From Sphingopyxis sp. H073 (lineage in GTDB: Bacteria; Pseudomonadota; Alphaproteobacteria; Sphingomonadales; Sphingomonadaceae): a stretch of 64,000 nt of DNA. Location: positions 124,001-188,000 of the forward strand of contig NZ_LNSG01000007.1 in the NCBI RefSeq assembly GCF_001468395.1, read 5' to 3'. Under the pieces are notes generated by a model that did not search any database, was not told where the DNA came from, and worked only from the letters and a program-made list of their open reading frames with translations. Positions 1 to 8,571 of this stretch are shown piece after piece; positions within the stretch are counted from its first letter, which is position 1; every line of letters starts with the position of its first letter. The position numbers and the translations under genes were made by a program.

Positions 1-660
1 GGTCTTGAAGTCGGGCCGCGCGGCCTTCAGCGCAGCCAGGTCGACATTCATCTGCCGCCGCGGCTCGCGCAAGGTCGTCCACGCAACAAGCGCCATTAAC
101 AGCCCCGGCAGTCCCGCAAACAGAAACGCCGTTCGCCAGCCATAGGCATCGGCGATCAGTCCGCCGAGCGCGAGCCCCAGCAACCCGCCGAGCGGCGTCC
201 CGAGTGCGTAGAAGGCGAGCGCCGACGCGCGCTTCTCGCGCGGTGTGTAATCCGTGATCAGTGAATGCGCGGGCGGCGTGCACCCCGCTTCGCCGATCCC
301 CACCCCGACGCGGCACGCGACGAGTTGCACGAAATTCTGCGCATAGCCGCACGCCAGCGTGAACAGGCTCCACAGCCCCGCCGCCACCGCGATGATCCGC
401 GGCCTGTGCCCCGTCTCGGCATAGCGCGCGATCGGGATGCCGAGCACGGTATAGAACAGCGCGAAGGCGAGGCCGGTCATCACCCCCAGCTGCCAGTCGG
501 CGAGGCCGAGGTCGTGCTTGATCGGTTCGGCGAGGATCGCGACGATCTGCCGGTCGAGGAAATTGAGGATATAGATGACGAGCAGCACGCTCAGCGCGTA
601 GCGGCGATATGCTTTCGACACCGGCGCGATGGCGGGCGGGGCGGGGGCTTCGGCGGTCAT
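1..660 (-). CDS. MFS transporter, partial (C-terminus outside window)
   Basis: The reverse strand is open from an ATG at 660 to the window edge, giving about 220 residues of an inner-membrane major facilitator. The start MTAEAPAPPAIAPVSK leads into a first helix with NFLDRQIV and LADWQLGVMTGLAFALFY, typical of the spinster-type MFS proteins common in sphingomonads. Helices 2-6 follow, with the conserved GIGEAG and a PREKRASA cytoplasmic loop. An AGAGGA ribosome site precedes the ATG. It is divergent from the TIM-barrel gene and probably imports a sugar or an organic acid; the substrate cannot be read from the sequence. Confidence 0.85.
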   Translation of the reverse strand, partial: MTAEAPAPPAIAPVSKAYRRYALSVLLVIYILNFLDRQIVAILAEPIKHDLGLADWQLGVMTGLAFALFYTVLGIPIARYAETGHRPRIIAVAAGLWSLFTLACGYAQNFVQLVACRVGVGIGEAGCTPPAHSLITDYTPREKRASALAFYALGTPLGGLLGLALGGLIADAYGWRTAFLFAGLPGLLMALVAWTTLREPRRQMNVDLAALKAARPDFKT

Positions 661-688
661 CTCATCCTCTCACTCTTCTTCTTTTCTT

Positions 689-766
689 CGTCACCCCGGA
701 CTTGATCCGGGGTCGATCTGCCCTCGTCACGTCCCAATGGATGCCGGATCAAGTCCGGCATGACGA
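689..766. repeat. Dispersed intergenic repeat, family A (copy 1)
   Basis: Two short palindromes face each other: CACCCCGGACTTGATCCGGGG near the left edge and GCCGGATCAAGTCCGGCATG near the right edge. Similar copies lie at 11516-11589 and 58925-58996. This copy sits in the divergent promoter region between the MFS and TIM-barrel genes. Confidence 0.8.
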
Positions 767-834
767 GGTTAGGCAACACGCAATTGACTCCCACCCCCGG
801 CACGATATGACAGCGTTGTCTGAAAAGGAAGTCC

Positions 835-1671
835 ATGCCCGAATTGCTCGTCCTCCAGTCGGTCTGGGGCCTCGACAAATGCCCCGGTTTTGACATCGAC
901 AACCGCCTCGACGACGCGCTCGAGCAAGTCGTCGCCGCGGGCTTCGACGGTGTCGGCGTCAACCTCGCCCGCACCGCGCGTACCGACGGCGTCGCGCGCG
1001 CGATGAACCCGCTCGGCCTCGCATGGGAAGGGCAGGTGCTCGTCGACGACGCTGCCCAGCTCACCCACTGGATCGGCGAGGCGCAGCGCCTCGGCGCGCA
1101 CCATCTCAACGTCCAGATCGCCGGCCCGACCGCCGACTTCCGCGCCGCGCTGCACCTGATCGACAGCCTCGTAGCCGCGGCGAAGGATGCGCCGCTCCCC
1201 GTCTGGTTCGAAACCCACCGCGGCCGCCTCACCAACGATCTGCTCTTCACGTTGCGCCTGCTCGAGGAACGCCCCGGCCTGCCGCTCACCGCCGACCTTT
1301 CGCACTATCCCGTCGCGGGCGAGATGGAGCTGCCGCTTCGCCCCGACCAGCTCGCCGCGATCGAAACGATCCTGCAGGGCAGTCATAATTTTCACGGCCG
1401 CGTTTCGACGACGCATCAGGTGCAGGTCGCGATCGATGCGCCGCAGCACCAAGGCTGGCTCGACCAGCATATCGCCTGGTGGCGCCGCGGCTTCGAGCTG
1501 TGGCTCGAACAGGCGCGCGCGGGCGACGCGCTGACCTTCATGTGCGAGCTCGGCCCGCCGCCCTATGCGATCACCGCGCCCGACGGCAGCGAACTCACGA
1601 ACCGCTGGGACGAAGCGCAGCGCATGCGCGACATCGTGCGCGGTCTGTGGCGCGAGGTGACGGGTAACTAA
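835..1671 (+). CDS. Sugar phosphate isomerase/epimerase-like TIM-barrel protein
   Basis: This 278-residue protein starts at an ATG preceded by AAAAGGAAG. It resembles the xylose-isomerase-like TIM barrel (AP endonuclease 2 family): alternating hydrophobic strands and helices, GFDGVGVNLA near the N-terminus, WFETHRGR in the middle and TADLSHY, in which acidic and His residues are likely metal ligands. No signal peptide is visible, so it is cytosolic. It is divergent from the MFS transporter and convergent with the FGGY kinase. In this context it may isomerise or epimerise a sugar released by the neighbouring GH31 enzyme, but the substrate is unknown. Confidence 0.75.
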   Translation: MPELLVLQSVWGLDKCPGFDIDNRLDDALEQVVAAGFDGVGVNLARTARTDGVARAMNPLGLAWEGQVLVDDAAQLTHWIGEAQRLGAHHLNVQIAGPTADFRAALHLIDSLVAAAKDAPLPVWFETHRGRLTNDLLFTLRLLEERPGLPLTADLSHYPVAGEMELPLRPDQLAAIETILQGSHNFHGRVSTTHQVQVAIDAPQHQGWLDQHIAWWRRGFELWLEQARAGDALTFMCELGPPPYAITAPDGSELTNRWDEAQRMRDIVRGLWREVTGN

Positions 1672-1678
1672 CGCCGCG

Positions 1679-1778
1679 CCCCTGCGAAGGCAGGGGCCCA
1701 TCACCGGCCCTTTCGTTGCCAAGCAGCCGGCGGCAGATAGCAGATGGGTTCGATGATGGGCCCCTGCCTTCGCAGGGG
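1679..1778. repeat. Inverted pair of dispersed repeat family B
   Basis: CCCCTGCGAAGGCAGGGG (about 1679-1696) and its reverse form (about 1761-1778) flank a 60-bp core between two convergent genes. Each arm is itself a hairpin. A near-identical copy with compensatory base changes lies inside gspH at 45969-45990. The pair may serve as a bidirectional hairpin at the convergent gene ends, but no T-tracts are present. Confidence 0.75.
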
Positions 1779-1796
1779 CACAGGGAAGGGCGTTTC

Positions 1797-3224
1797 TCAC
1801 ACCGCCACCGCCTCCCGCCAGCGCGCAAACGCCGCGTCAGCCTCATCGCGCGACACCCTCGGCAGAAACTCGGCATCATATCGCGCCAACCGCTTCAGAT
1901 CGCTTTCCCCGAACAATCCGGCGCCCATCCCCGCCGCCAGCGCCGCGCCATAGGCGCTCGCCTCGCGCACCGCGTGTCGCCGCACCGGCCGCTGCAAGGC
2001 ATCGGCCTGCAACTGCATCAGCGTATCGCTCGCCGACAGCCCGCCCGCGACGGGCAGCGCCTCGGGCACCGGCAGCGCCGCCGCGATCACCTCGGCAATC
2101 TCCCGAAAGCGAAAGGCGATCCCCGCGAGCGCCGCGCGCGCGACCTGACCCGGCCCGTCGGCAAAGCTCAGCCCCGCAATCAGCCCGCGCGCCTCGAACT
2201 TCCCGTGCGGCGCGCCCATGCCCGCGAGCGACGGCCGCACCACAACCTTTCCGGCGTCGGCCACCGAAGCCGCCGCCGCTTCGAGCGCCGCGGGCGAGGC
2301 AAACAGCCCAAGCCCCCCGCACAGCCACTCGATCATCGACCCGGTGGTGATCACCATCCCCTCGACACAGAAGCGCGGCTTCCCGCCCGCGAACGCCAGC
2401 GCCTCGGCGGGCATGCTGCTGTGGATCGTCTGGGGCACCTCGCCGGTCCCCGCCATCAGCACCCCCGACGTGCCATAGGTCGCCTTCCAGTCGCCGCGCT
2501 CCAATGCGCCATGCGCGACCATCGCGGCCTCCTGATCGGCGATCAGCGCGGTGATGGGCACCCGTGCCCCAAGCACTGCGGCGTCGCTCTCCGCAATAGC
2601 GCCCCAGCTTTCGACCTGCGCCGGAAACATCGTCGCGGGCAGCCGCTGGTACCTCAGTAACGCTGCATCCCATCCCGCGCCGTTCGCATAATCATAATAG
2701 CCCGTCAGCCATGCCGCAGAGGCGTCGGTGACATGCGTACCGCTGAGCTTGTAGATCAGCCAGCTGTCGAGCGTCCCCCATTGCAGATCGGCGGCATTGC
2801 GCCCCGATAGCGCGATCGCCGCGGGCAGCTTTGCCGACGGCACCTGCGGCCAGCCGGCAAACCCCGCCGCGCGGAGCCTTTTATATTCGTCCATCCCGCG
2901 CAAATCGCTCCACACCAGCATCGGCGCGACGGGCTCGCCGGTGGCGCGATCCCACAGCACGATGCTCGCGCGCTGCGTCGTCACCCCGATCGCCGCGACG
3001 TCGGCGATGCTGCGCCCCGCCGCAGCGAGCGCGCCGTCGATCACCGCGCGGCAGATGGTCCAGACCTCGGCGGCGTCCTGTTCGACAAGACCGGGCGCGG
3101 GAAAGCGGCTGGCGATCGGCCTTTTGTCCACCCCCAGCACTGCGCCTGCCGGATCGACCAGCATCGCGCGCGCGCCGGTGGTCCCCGCGTCGAGCGCAAG
3201 GAGGAGCTGGCCGTGGATGCTCAC
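1797..3224 (-). CDS. FGGY-family carbohydrate kinase, glycerol-kinase-like
   Basis: The protein has 475 residues from a GTG start (3224) preceded by GAGGG. The FGGY fold is clear: N-terminal phosphate loop LALDAGTTGARAML, FPAPGLVEQD as in glycerol kinases, the catalytic Asp in ADQEAAM (D230, Q231), TYGTSG, and the C-terminal AGGLSASDTLMQLQAD. It should phosphorylate a polyol or sugar with ATP in the cytosol. The residue after Arg85, which is Glu in classical GlpK (NQRET), is Ala here (TQRAS), so glycerol may not be the substrate. It is the last gene of the putative TonB receptor-GH31-glpD-oxidase operon. Confidence 0.85.
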   Translation of the reverse strand: MSIHGQLLLALDAGTTGARAMLVDPAGAVLGVDKRPIASRFPAPGLVEQDAAEVWTICRAVIDGALAAAGRSIADVAAIGVTTQRASIVLWDRATGEPVAPMLVWSDLRGMDEYKRLRAAGFAGWPQVPSAKLPAAIALSGRNAADLQWGTLDSWLIYKLSGTHVTDASAAWLTGYYDYANGAGWDAALLRYQRLPATMFPAQVESWGAIAESDAAVLGARVPITALIADQEAAMVAHGALERGDWKATYGTSGVLMAGTGEVPQTIHSSMPAEALAFAGGKPRFCVEGMVITTGSMIEWLCGGLGLFASPAALEAAAASVADAGKVVVRPSLAGMGAPHGKFEARGLIAGLSFADGPGQVARAALAGIAFRFREIAEVIAAALPVPEALPVAGGLSASDTLMQLQADALQRPVRRHAVREASAYGAALAAGMGAGLFGESDLKRLARYDAEFLPRVSRDEADAAFARWREAVAV

Positions 3225-3240
3225 GTCGCCCTCTCGTCAT

Positions 3241-3323
3241 CGTCATTGCGAGCGAAGCGAAGCAATCCAGGGTGGTATACGCCTGCTCTGGATTGCCGCG
3301 CGGCTTCGCCGCTCGCAATGACG
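3241..3323. repeat. Dispersed intergenic inverted repeat, family C
   Basis: CGTCATTGCGAGCGAAGCGA at the left edge pairs with CGCCGCTCGCAATGACG at the right edge, with internal arms GCAATCCAG and CTGGATTGC. The whole unit fills the gap between the FGGY kinase and the flavoenzyme gene and could fold into one long hairpin in the operon transcript. Similar elements are widespread in alphaproteobacteria. Confidence 0.75.
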
Positions 3324-3329
3324 GAGTTT

Positions 3330-4733
3330 TCAAGCATCCGGAATGAGATTGCCCGGGTTCATGATCCCGTCCGGATCGAGACAAGTCTTCACCCGCCGCA
3401 GCAATGCCACACCGCCGTTGCCCAGATCATGATGCAGATACGGCTTCCTCAGCCGCCCCGCGCCATGATGGTGCGCCACCCCGCCGCCATGCTTCGCGGT
3501 CGCCTCCATGATCGCGCGCCATCCCGCGAAATAGGCGGGCTCCATCTTCGCGCTGTCCTCGAAGGTCGCGGCGAAGCTGAAATAGAGGTTGATGCCCGAT
3601 CGATAGACATGGCTGCTGTGCGCCGACGCGTTGATCACGCCGGGGATCGCGTTCAGCGCCGCGATGCTGTCGTCGTAGATCGCGCCGATCTCGCTCCAGC
3701 GCCCCGAAATCTCGACCGTGTCGGCGACATAGCCGCGCTCGAACATGTCGCGCCAGCTCGGCACATGGTTGCGCTTTTCGATCCACTGCTTCGCCGCCAT
3801 CGGATCGCCCGCTTCGAGGCCGGCAGCGCCGCAAATCTCGTGCATCGCCGCCAGTTCGGCATCGACGCGGGCTTTCGGTCCTTCATGGACCATCAGCAGC
3901 ATCGCCTTGCCGTCCCGCTCATGATCGCGGAACAGCCGCCGCACCTCGCGCCCGTCATACTGGCGCATCACCGGCGGGCGCCAGTCGGCGCGGACGATCT
4001 GGCGCTGCGCCTCGAACCCCGCGCGCATGTCGTTCGCATAGAAGATGCTGTAATCGCGGTGCGATGCCTTGGCGCGGAGCGAGAAGGTCACCCCGGTGAT
4101 CACCCCCATGGTTCCTTCGGCGCCCATCAGCAGATGGCGCAGGTCGGGTCCGGCGGCGGCGCGCACCGCCTTGCCCAGCGTCACCAGCTCGCCGTTCGGT
4201 AGCACCGCCTCGATCGAATGGATGATGTCCTCGATATTGCCGTAGGCGGTCGAGAATTGCCCCGACGCGCGCGTCGCGACCCAGCCGCCGACGCTGCTGA
4301 TCGCGATCGACTGCGGCCAGTGGCCGATCGTCAGCCCGTGCGCCGCGACCGCCTCCTCGGCCTCCATGCCGTTGAGCCCGGCATCGAAGCTCGCGAGCAG
4401 GTCGCCCTCGTCGATATAGCGAACCTTGCTCATCGAACTCATGTCGAGCAGGATGGCATCCGGCGTCGGCTCGATCCCGCCACAGACTCCACTGCCAAGC
4501 CCATAGGGGATCAGCGGCACGCGCTTCTCCGCAGCCAGTCGCACGACCTTCTGCACGTCCATCACCGACTGCGGCCGCACGACGCACCCCGGCGCGGGCA
4601 CGGCCGCGCCGCGCCAGTCGCGCAGATGCTTGACCGCCCACTGGTCGTAGCGGCGGGCATTCAGCGCAGCGGCATCGGTCGCGACGCGGTCGGCGCCGAT
4701 CGCGGCGGCAAGGGCTTCGGCAATCGAACTCAC
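3330..4733 (-). CDS. FAD-linked oxidase, alkylglycerone-phosphate-synthase-like
   Basis: The protein has 467 residues from a GTG start with GAGGGAGAA upstream. It is a VAO/PCMH-type flavoprotein: the N-terminal FAD-binding domain carries VPLIPYGLGSGVCGG and SVGGWVATRASGQFSTAYGN, and the C-terminal FAD-oxidase domain ends with LDPDGIMNPGNLIP. The triple histidine HHHGAGRLRK (421-423) is the signature of the alkyldihydroxyacetonephosphate synthase branch rather than plain glycolate or lactate oxidases. In a glycerol or sugar degradation cluster it more likely oxidises a glycerol- or hydroxyacid-type substrate than makes ether lipid. It lies 91 bp downstream of glpD. Confidence 0.8.
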   Translation of the reverse strand: MSSIAEALAAAIGADRVATDAAALNARRYDQWAVKHLRDWRGAAVPAPGCVVRPQSVMDVQKVVRLAAEKRVPLIPYGLGSGVCGGIEPTPDAILLDMSSMSKVRYIDEGDLLASFDAGLNGMEAEEAVAAHGLTIGHWPQSIAISSVGGWVATRASGQFSTAYGNIEDIIHSIEAVLPNGELVTLGKAVRAAAGPDLRHLLMGAEGTMGVITGVTFSLRAKASHRDYSIFYANDMRAGFEAQRQIVRADWRPPVMRQYDGREVRRLFRDHERDGKAMLLMVHEGPKARVDAELAAMHEICGAAGLEAGDPMAAKQWIEKRNHVPSWRDMFERGYVADTVEISGRWSEIGAIYDDSIAALNAIPGVINASAHSSHVYRSGINLYFSFAATFEDSAKMEPAYFAGWRAIMEATAKHGGGVAHHHGAGRLRKPYLHHDLGNGGVALLRRVKTCLDPDGIMNPGNLIPDA

Positions 4734-4824
4734 GCTATTTCTCCCTCAAAGCCCTTTGCATCCTTCCACTCCGTCGCCCCGAGCGAAGACGAGGGGCTCG
4801 TTCGGGGAAGCGGGTTGTTGGATG

Positions 4825-6387
4825 TCATCTCTCTGTTGCCGCGAGCAGCCTGCGGCTTTCCTCGTTGATCTGTCGGCAATGTGCGATCTCGGCCGCCGTC
4901 ATGGCGTCGTCCCAGCCGAGTAACGCGCCCATCGCCTCGGCGGCGGGCGCCAATGTGGCCAGCCCCGCATCCTCGTCGAACCACGCCCGCGCGCTCCGCC
5001 GCACCCAATAATCTTCAAGGCTGGCAGCGCCCTCGTGCGTGACCGCGCGTGCGGCTTCGGCGGCGACATCACAGCCCGCGATCACGATCTCGTTTGCCTC
5101 GTCGCCATACAGCCCCGCCAGCCGCTCGGCCGCCAGCGGATCGAGTCCGGCAAGTCGCAACTCGCGAAAGCCGCCCGGCAGCGGCACCTCGGCGGTTGCA
5201 CAGGGCAGGGCGCTCTTGCCCAACCGCTCGACCGCCAGATCGACGACGCGTTCGGCCATCGCGCGATAGGCGCTGAGCTTGCCCCCCGCGATCGACACCA
5301 GCCCGGTGGGCGAGGTCCAGATTTCGTCCTTGCGCGACACCTCGTTCGCTTTCTTCCCCGGCTGCGCGATCAGCGGCCGCACCCCCGACCAGAGCGAGAC
5401 GATCTCGGCGTCGCGGATCGGATCGATGGCCAGCGCCGCCTCGGTCGCGCGCAGCAGATAGTCGATGTCGCCCCGCGTCGGCGCGGGCCAGTAATCGGCC
5501 CCCTCGTGGAACACATCGGTCGTCCCGATATAGGTGAACGCCGCGCGCGGCACGACGAAGATGCTGCGCTTGTCGGGCGCGCGAATGATCAGCGTCGAAT
5601 GGACCGGGAGCCGCGCGCGCGACAGCACCAGATGGATCCCGCGGCTCAGCGACAGCCGGGTATCGCCTTCGCCCGTCTCGAGCCCGCGCACCGTGTCGAC
5701 CCATGCGCCCGCCGCGTTCACCACCAGCTTCGCCTTGATCCGGGCGCCCAGCCCGTCGCCCAGCGTCGAGGTCGCGACCAGTCCGCCCTCGATCAGTTCC
5801 GATGCCGCCGCATGATTGACCACCACCGCGCCTGCACCCTGCGCGCTGCGGATGTTCGCGAGTACCAGCCGCGCATCGTCGGTCAGGAATTCGGGATAGA
5901 TCACCGCGCCGCTCAGCCTGTCGGTGCGCAGCAACGGCTCGCGCCGTTGCAACGCCTTCAGCCCGATCACCTCATGCTTCTCGGCCTCGGGCACCCCGCC
6001 GAGTTTCTCGAAGGTCCAGAGGCCGGTCCGCAGCTTCGCGGTCATCGCCATGTTCGTCGTCGGGATCAGAAAGGGGGTCAGCCGAGTCAGGTGCGGGGCG
6101 ATCCGCCGCAACACTTGCCGCTCCGACGCCGCTTCCTTGACCAGCGCGATATCGCCCTGGCCAAGATAGCGTAGCCCGCCGTGGATCATCTTCGACGACC
6201 GGCTGCTCGTCCCGCTCGCATAGTCGCGCGCCTCGACCAGCGCGACCGACAGACCGCGCATCGCCGCATCGCGTGCGATCCCGGCGCCGGTGATCCCGCC
6301 TCCAATTACCGCCAGGTCGAACGTCCGCGCTTCCAGCTCGGCAAAGACCTGTCGTCGCTGCCGCGTGTCGACCGCAGTCCCGCTCAC
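4825..6387 (-). CDS. glpD: FAD-dependent glycerol-3-phosphate dehydrogenase
   Basis: The 520-residue protein is a membrane-associated flavoenzyme that oxidises sn-glycerol 3-phosphate to dihydroxyacetone phosphate. The FAD Rossmann motif LAVIGGGITGAGIARDAAMR is at about 26-45, followed by YASGTSSRSSKMIHGGLRYL, highly characteristic of GlpD/GlpA. The C-terminal DAO domain contains GGKLSAYRAMAE. The GTG start overlaps the GH31 stop by four bases (6384-6387), so translation is probably coupled. This makes GlpD the best evidence that glycerol or glycerol phosphate is a product of the locus. Confidence 0.95.
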   Translation of the reverse strand: MSGTAVDTRQRRQVFAELEARTFDLAVIGGGITGAGIARDAAMRGLSVALVEARDYASGTSSRSSKMIHGGLRYLGQGDIALVKEAASERQVLRRIAPHLTRLTPFLIPTTNMAMTAKLRTGLWTFEKLGGVPEAEKHEVIGLKALQRREPLLRTDRLSGAVIYPEFLTDDARLVLANIRSAQGAGAVVVNHAAASELIEGGLVATSTLGDGLGARIKAKLVVNAAGAWVDTVRGLETGEGDTRLSLSRGIHLVLSRARLPVHSTLIIRAPDKRSIFVVPRAAFTYIGTTDVFHEGADYWPAPTRGDIDYLLRATEAALAIDPIRDAEIVSLWSGVRPLIAQPGKKANEVSRKDEIWTSPTGLVSIAGGKLSAYRAMAERVVDLAVERLGKSALPCATAEVPLPGGFRELRLAGLDPLAAERLAGLYGDEANEIVIAGCDVAAEAARAVTHEGAASLEDYWVRRSARAWFDEDAGLATLAPAAEAMGALLGWDDAMTAAEIAHCRQINEESRRLLAATER

Positions 6388-8393
6388 GCCGCGACGATTC
6401 CGTCGAACAATGCGCTATCCGCCGATCCGGCACGATAGAATACCGGCGGCTGCCCGAACGGCGCCGCGACGGTGACTTCCGCGCCGCCGCCATATGTCTG
6501 GCCCGACCAGATATGCACCCACGCGGCCCCCGCGGGCAGGTAGGTCGTCCACTCGCGCTTCCCCGCCGCAATCACCGGCGCGACCAACAGGTCGGGGCCA
6601 AGCAGATAGGATGTCTGGATCGCATAGGTCTCCGCATCGTCCTCGAAATGCAGGAACAGCGGCCGCTGCACCGGCAATCCCGTCTCCGAAGCCTGCTGCG
6701 ACAGTCGCCGCAGATAGGGCGCTAGATGCGCATAGATCCGCGTCATCTTCGCAAAATGCGCGAGCAGGTCGGGGTCGTCGTCATATTGCACATTCTGCCG
6801 CGGCCGGTTGCCCTCATGCGTGCGCATCATCGACGTGAACGCCGCCATCTCGGCCCAGCGCATCGCGAGCTCGGCATCGCGCACCGTGTCGAACAGGCTC
6901 GTATAACCGCCGCAATCGCTGTGATGATGGGCGTTGCCCAGCATCCCCGCCGACAGCGCGGCGCAGATCACGGTGCCGATCCCGTCGTGGCGCGAAAAAT
7001 CGACCGCCTGGTCGCCCGCCCACAGCATCGGGCAATGGCCCTGCACGCCGGCGGCGCCCGATCGCATGAACACCATCATCTCGCCCGTCTGCCCGCGCCC
7101 GGCGATCCCCTTGGCATTGACCTCGCCCCACAGCGCCGGCCAGCGATTGTGCGCGGTCATCCCGCTCTCGCCATTCGCCAGCCGCACATCGACCGGCAGA
7201 TATTCGCCGAAGTCGGCCATCCAGCCCGACAGCCCGAAATCGATCATCTTCTCGCCGATGATCGTATCGGCGAACCACGCCGCCGCGGCCGGGTTGGTGA
7301 AGTCGACATGCCCGCAGTCGAACTCGCCGAAATCGATGATATAGGGCTCGTCCCTGTCGGGCCGCATCACCATGAAGCCCTGCGCCGCCGCCTCGGCATA
7401 GAGCGGCCCGTCGACCGCCAGATAAGGGTTCACATAACCCAGAAAGCGAATGCCGCGTTCGCGCAGCTCGGCAATCCGCGCCGGCAGGTCGGGGTAACGC
7501 TCGGCGTTCCACTGCCAGTCCCAGAACAGCCGGTTGCCGAAGCTGGTGATGCGAAGGCCCACCCAATCCTCGCACCACAGCCCCGACACCGCGACCCCGG
7601 CCTCCTCATAGGCCTTCAGGCGCGCGAAACTGTTGTCGCCGTCCTTCAGCCCGATCACCGCGCCCTTCAGCAGCCATTCGGGCAGCGGCGGCTGGCGCCC
7701 GAAACGCGCCGACAGCGCCGACACCAGCTCGGTGAACCGCGGCCGCGCCCACAGCTCGATCTTCGCGGGAATCTCCCACACCTCGACCTCGTGGAAATCT
7801 TCATGGCGGAAATCGAACGCGGCATAGGCAAAGCTGTCGACATGCAGCGCATAACGCCGCGAACTCACATAGGTCGGCTGCGGATAATTGGTGTGGGCAT
7901 AGCTGCCGCCGCCGCCCTTGCGGTGCGCCTCGACCTGCCGGAACAGCGCCGACGAGGGATCGCGGCCCACGCCCGGCTCGCTGGACCACAATGGGAAATG
8001 CCGCCCGCGCAGGTCGAAATAGGAGAATTGCTCGCCGCCCCCCCACACATGCTCGCCCGCCTCGGCGGGGACGCGCAGCCACAGCCGGTTGAGCGCCGGG
8101 TCGAGCGCGGTCAGCGCGATCGCGGCATCCTCGTCATCGCTCGATACAGTTGCTTCGAGGAGCCACGGCTTCCCCGCCGCCTCGGCGAAACGCAGCACAT
8201 CGCCATCGCCCTCGACATGCGCCAGCGCGATCCGCTCGATCACCTCCTGGCTCACGTCGAAATGCCCGAGCTTCGCATGGACATGCGGCACCCCGCGCCC
8301 GACCGCGAAACAGGGCGTGCCTTCGCTGTGCGTCAGGATCGCCCGCCCGCCGAGACGGATCGCAAAACCGGTGTCGAGCGCTTCGAGCGCCAT
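6384..8393 (-). CDS. yihQ: GH31 alpha-glycosidase, probable sulfoquinovosidase
   Basis: I chose the ATG at 8393 (669 residues) because AAAGGA lies about 9 bases upstream; an open frame extends 17 codons further. The protein aligns by eye with E. coli YihQ throughout: WCEDWVGLRITSFGNR, LGYVNPYLAVDG, SGWMADFGEYLP with the nucleophile D394, LWAGDQAVDF with the acid/base D461, and HHSDCGGYTSLF with Y497. The sulfonate-binding Arg and Trp of YihQ are present as R288 and W291 in GNRLFWDW. It should release sulfoquinovose from sulfoquinovosyl glycerol or its lipid. No signal peptide is visible, implying cytoplasmic action after import. Confidence 0.85.
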   Translation of the reverse strand: MALEALDTGFAIRLGGRAILTHSEGTPCFAVGRGVPHVHAKLGHFDVSQEVIERIALAHVEGDGDVLRFAEAAGKPWLLEATVSSDDEDAAIALTALDPALNRLWLRVPAEAGEHVWGGGEQFSYFDLRGRHFPLWSSEPGVGRDPSSALFRQVEAHRKGGGGSYAHTNYPQPTYVSSRRYALHVDSFAYAAFDFRHEDFHEVEVWEIPAKIELWARPRFTELVSALSARFGRQPPLPEWLLKGAVIGLKDGDNSFARLKAYEEAGVAVSGLWCEDWVGLRITSFGNRLFWDWQWNAERYPDLPARIAELRERGIRFLGYVNPYLAVDGPLYAEAAAQGFMVMRPDRDEPYIIDFGEFDCGHVDFTNPAAAAWFADTIIGEKMIDFGLSGWMADFGEYLPVDVRLANGESGMTAHNRWPALWGEVNAKGIAGRGQTGEMMVFMRSGAAGVQGHCPMLWAGDQAVDFSRHDGIGTVICAALSAGMLGNAHHHSDCGGYTSLFDTVRDAELAMRWAEMAAFTSMMRTHEGNRPRQNVQYDDDPDLLAHFAKMTRIYAHLAPYLRRLSQQASETGLPVQRPLFLHFEDDAETYAIQTSYLLGPDLLVAPVIAAGKREWTTYLPAGAAWVHIWSGQTYGGGAEVTVAAPFGQPPVFYRAGSADSALFDGIVAA

Positions 8394-8571
8394 GGAGCAG
8401 GATCCTTTCGACTGTTTCCCGTCGTGCCGGGCCCGATCCGGCACCCGCCCTTTCGCTCGCGAAGACGGTCCCCGGATCGAGTCCGTGGCGACGGCTCAGG
8501 ATATCGGGCCGTTGCCCGGCCAGGAAAAGCCCCCGCCGCGTTGGATAGCGACCGCGGCGGGGGCAGGAGGG

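Noticed and set aside
1797-3224. Naming the FGGY kinase glpK
   Set aside because: The glycerol-contacting Glu is Ala, so the specific name would overstate the evidence.
6384-8393. Calling the GH31 enzyme a general alpha-glucosidase
   Set aside because: YihQ-specific Arg, Trp and Tyr positions and the whole-length similarity favour a sulfoquinovosidase.
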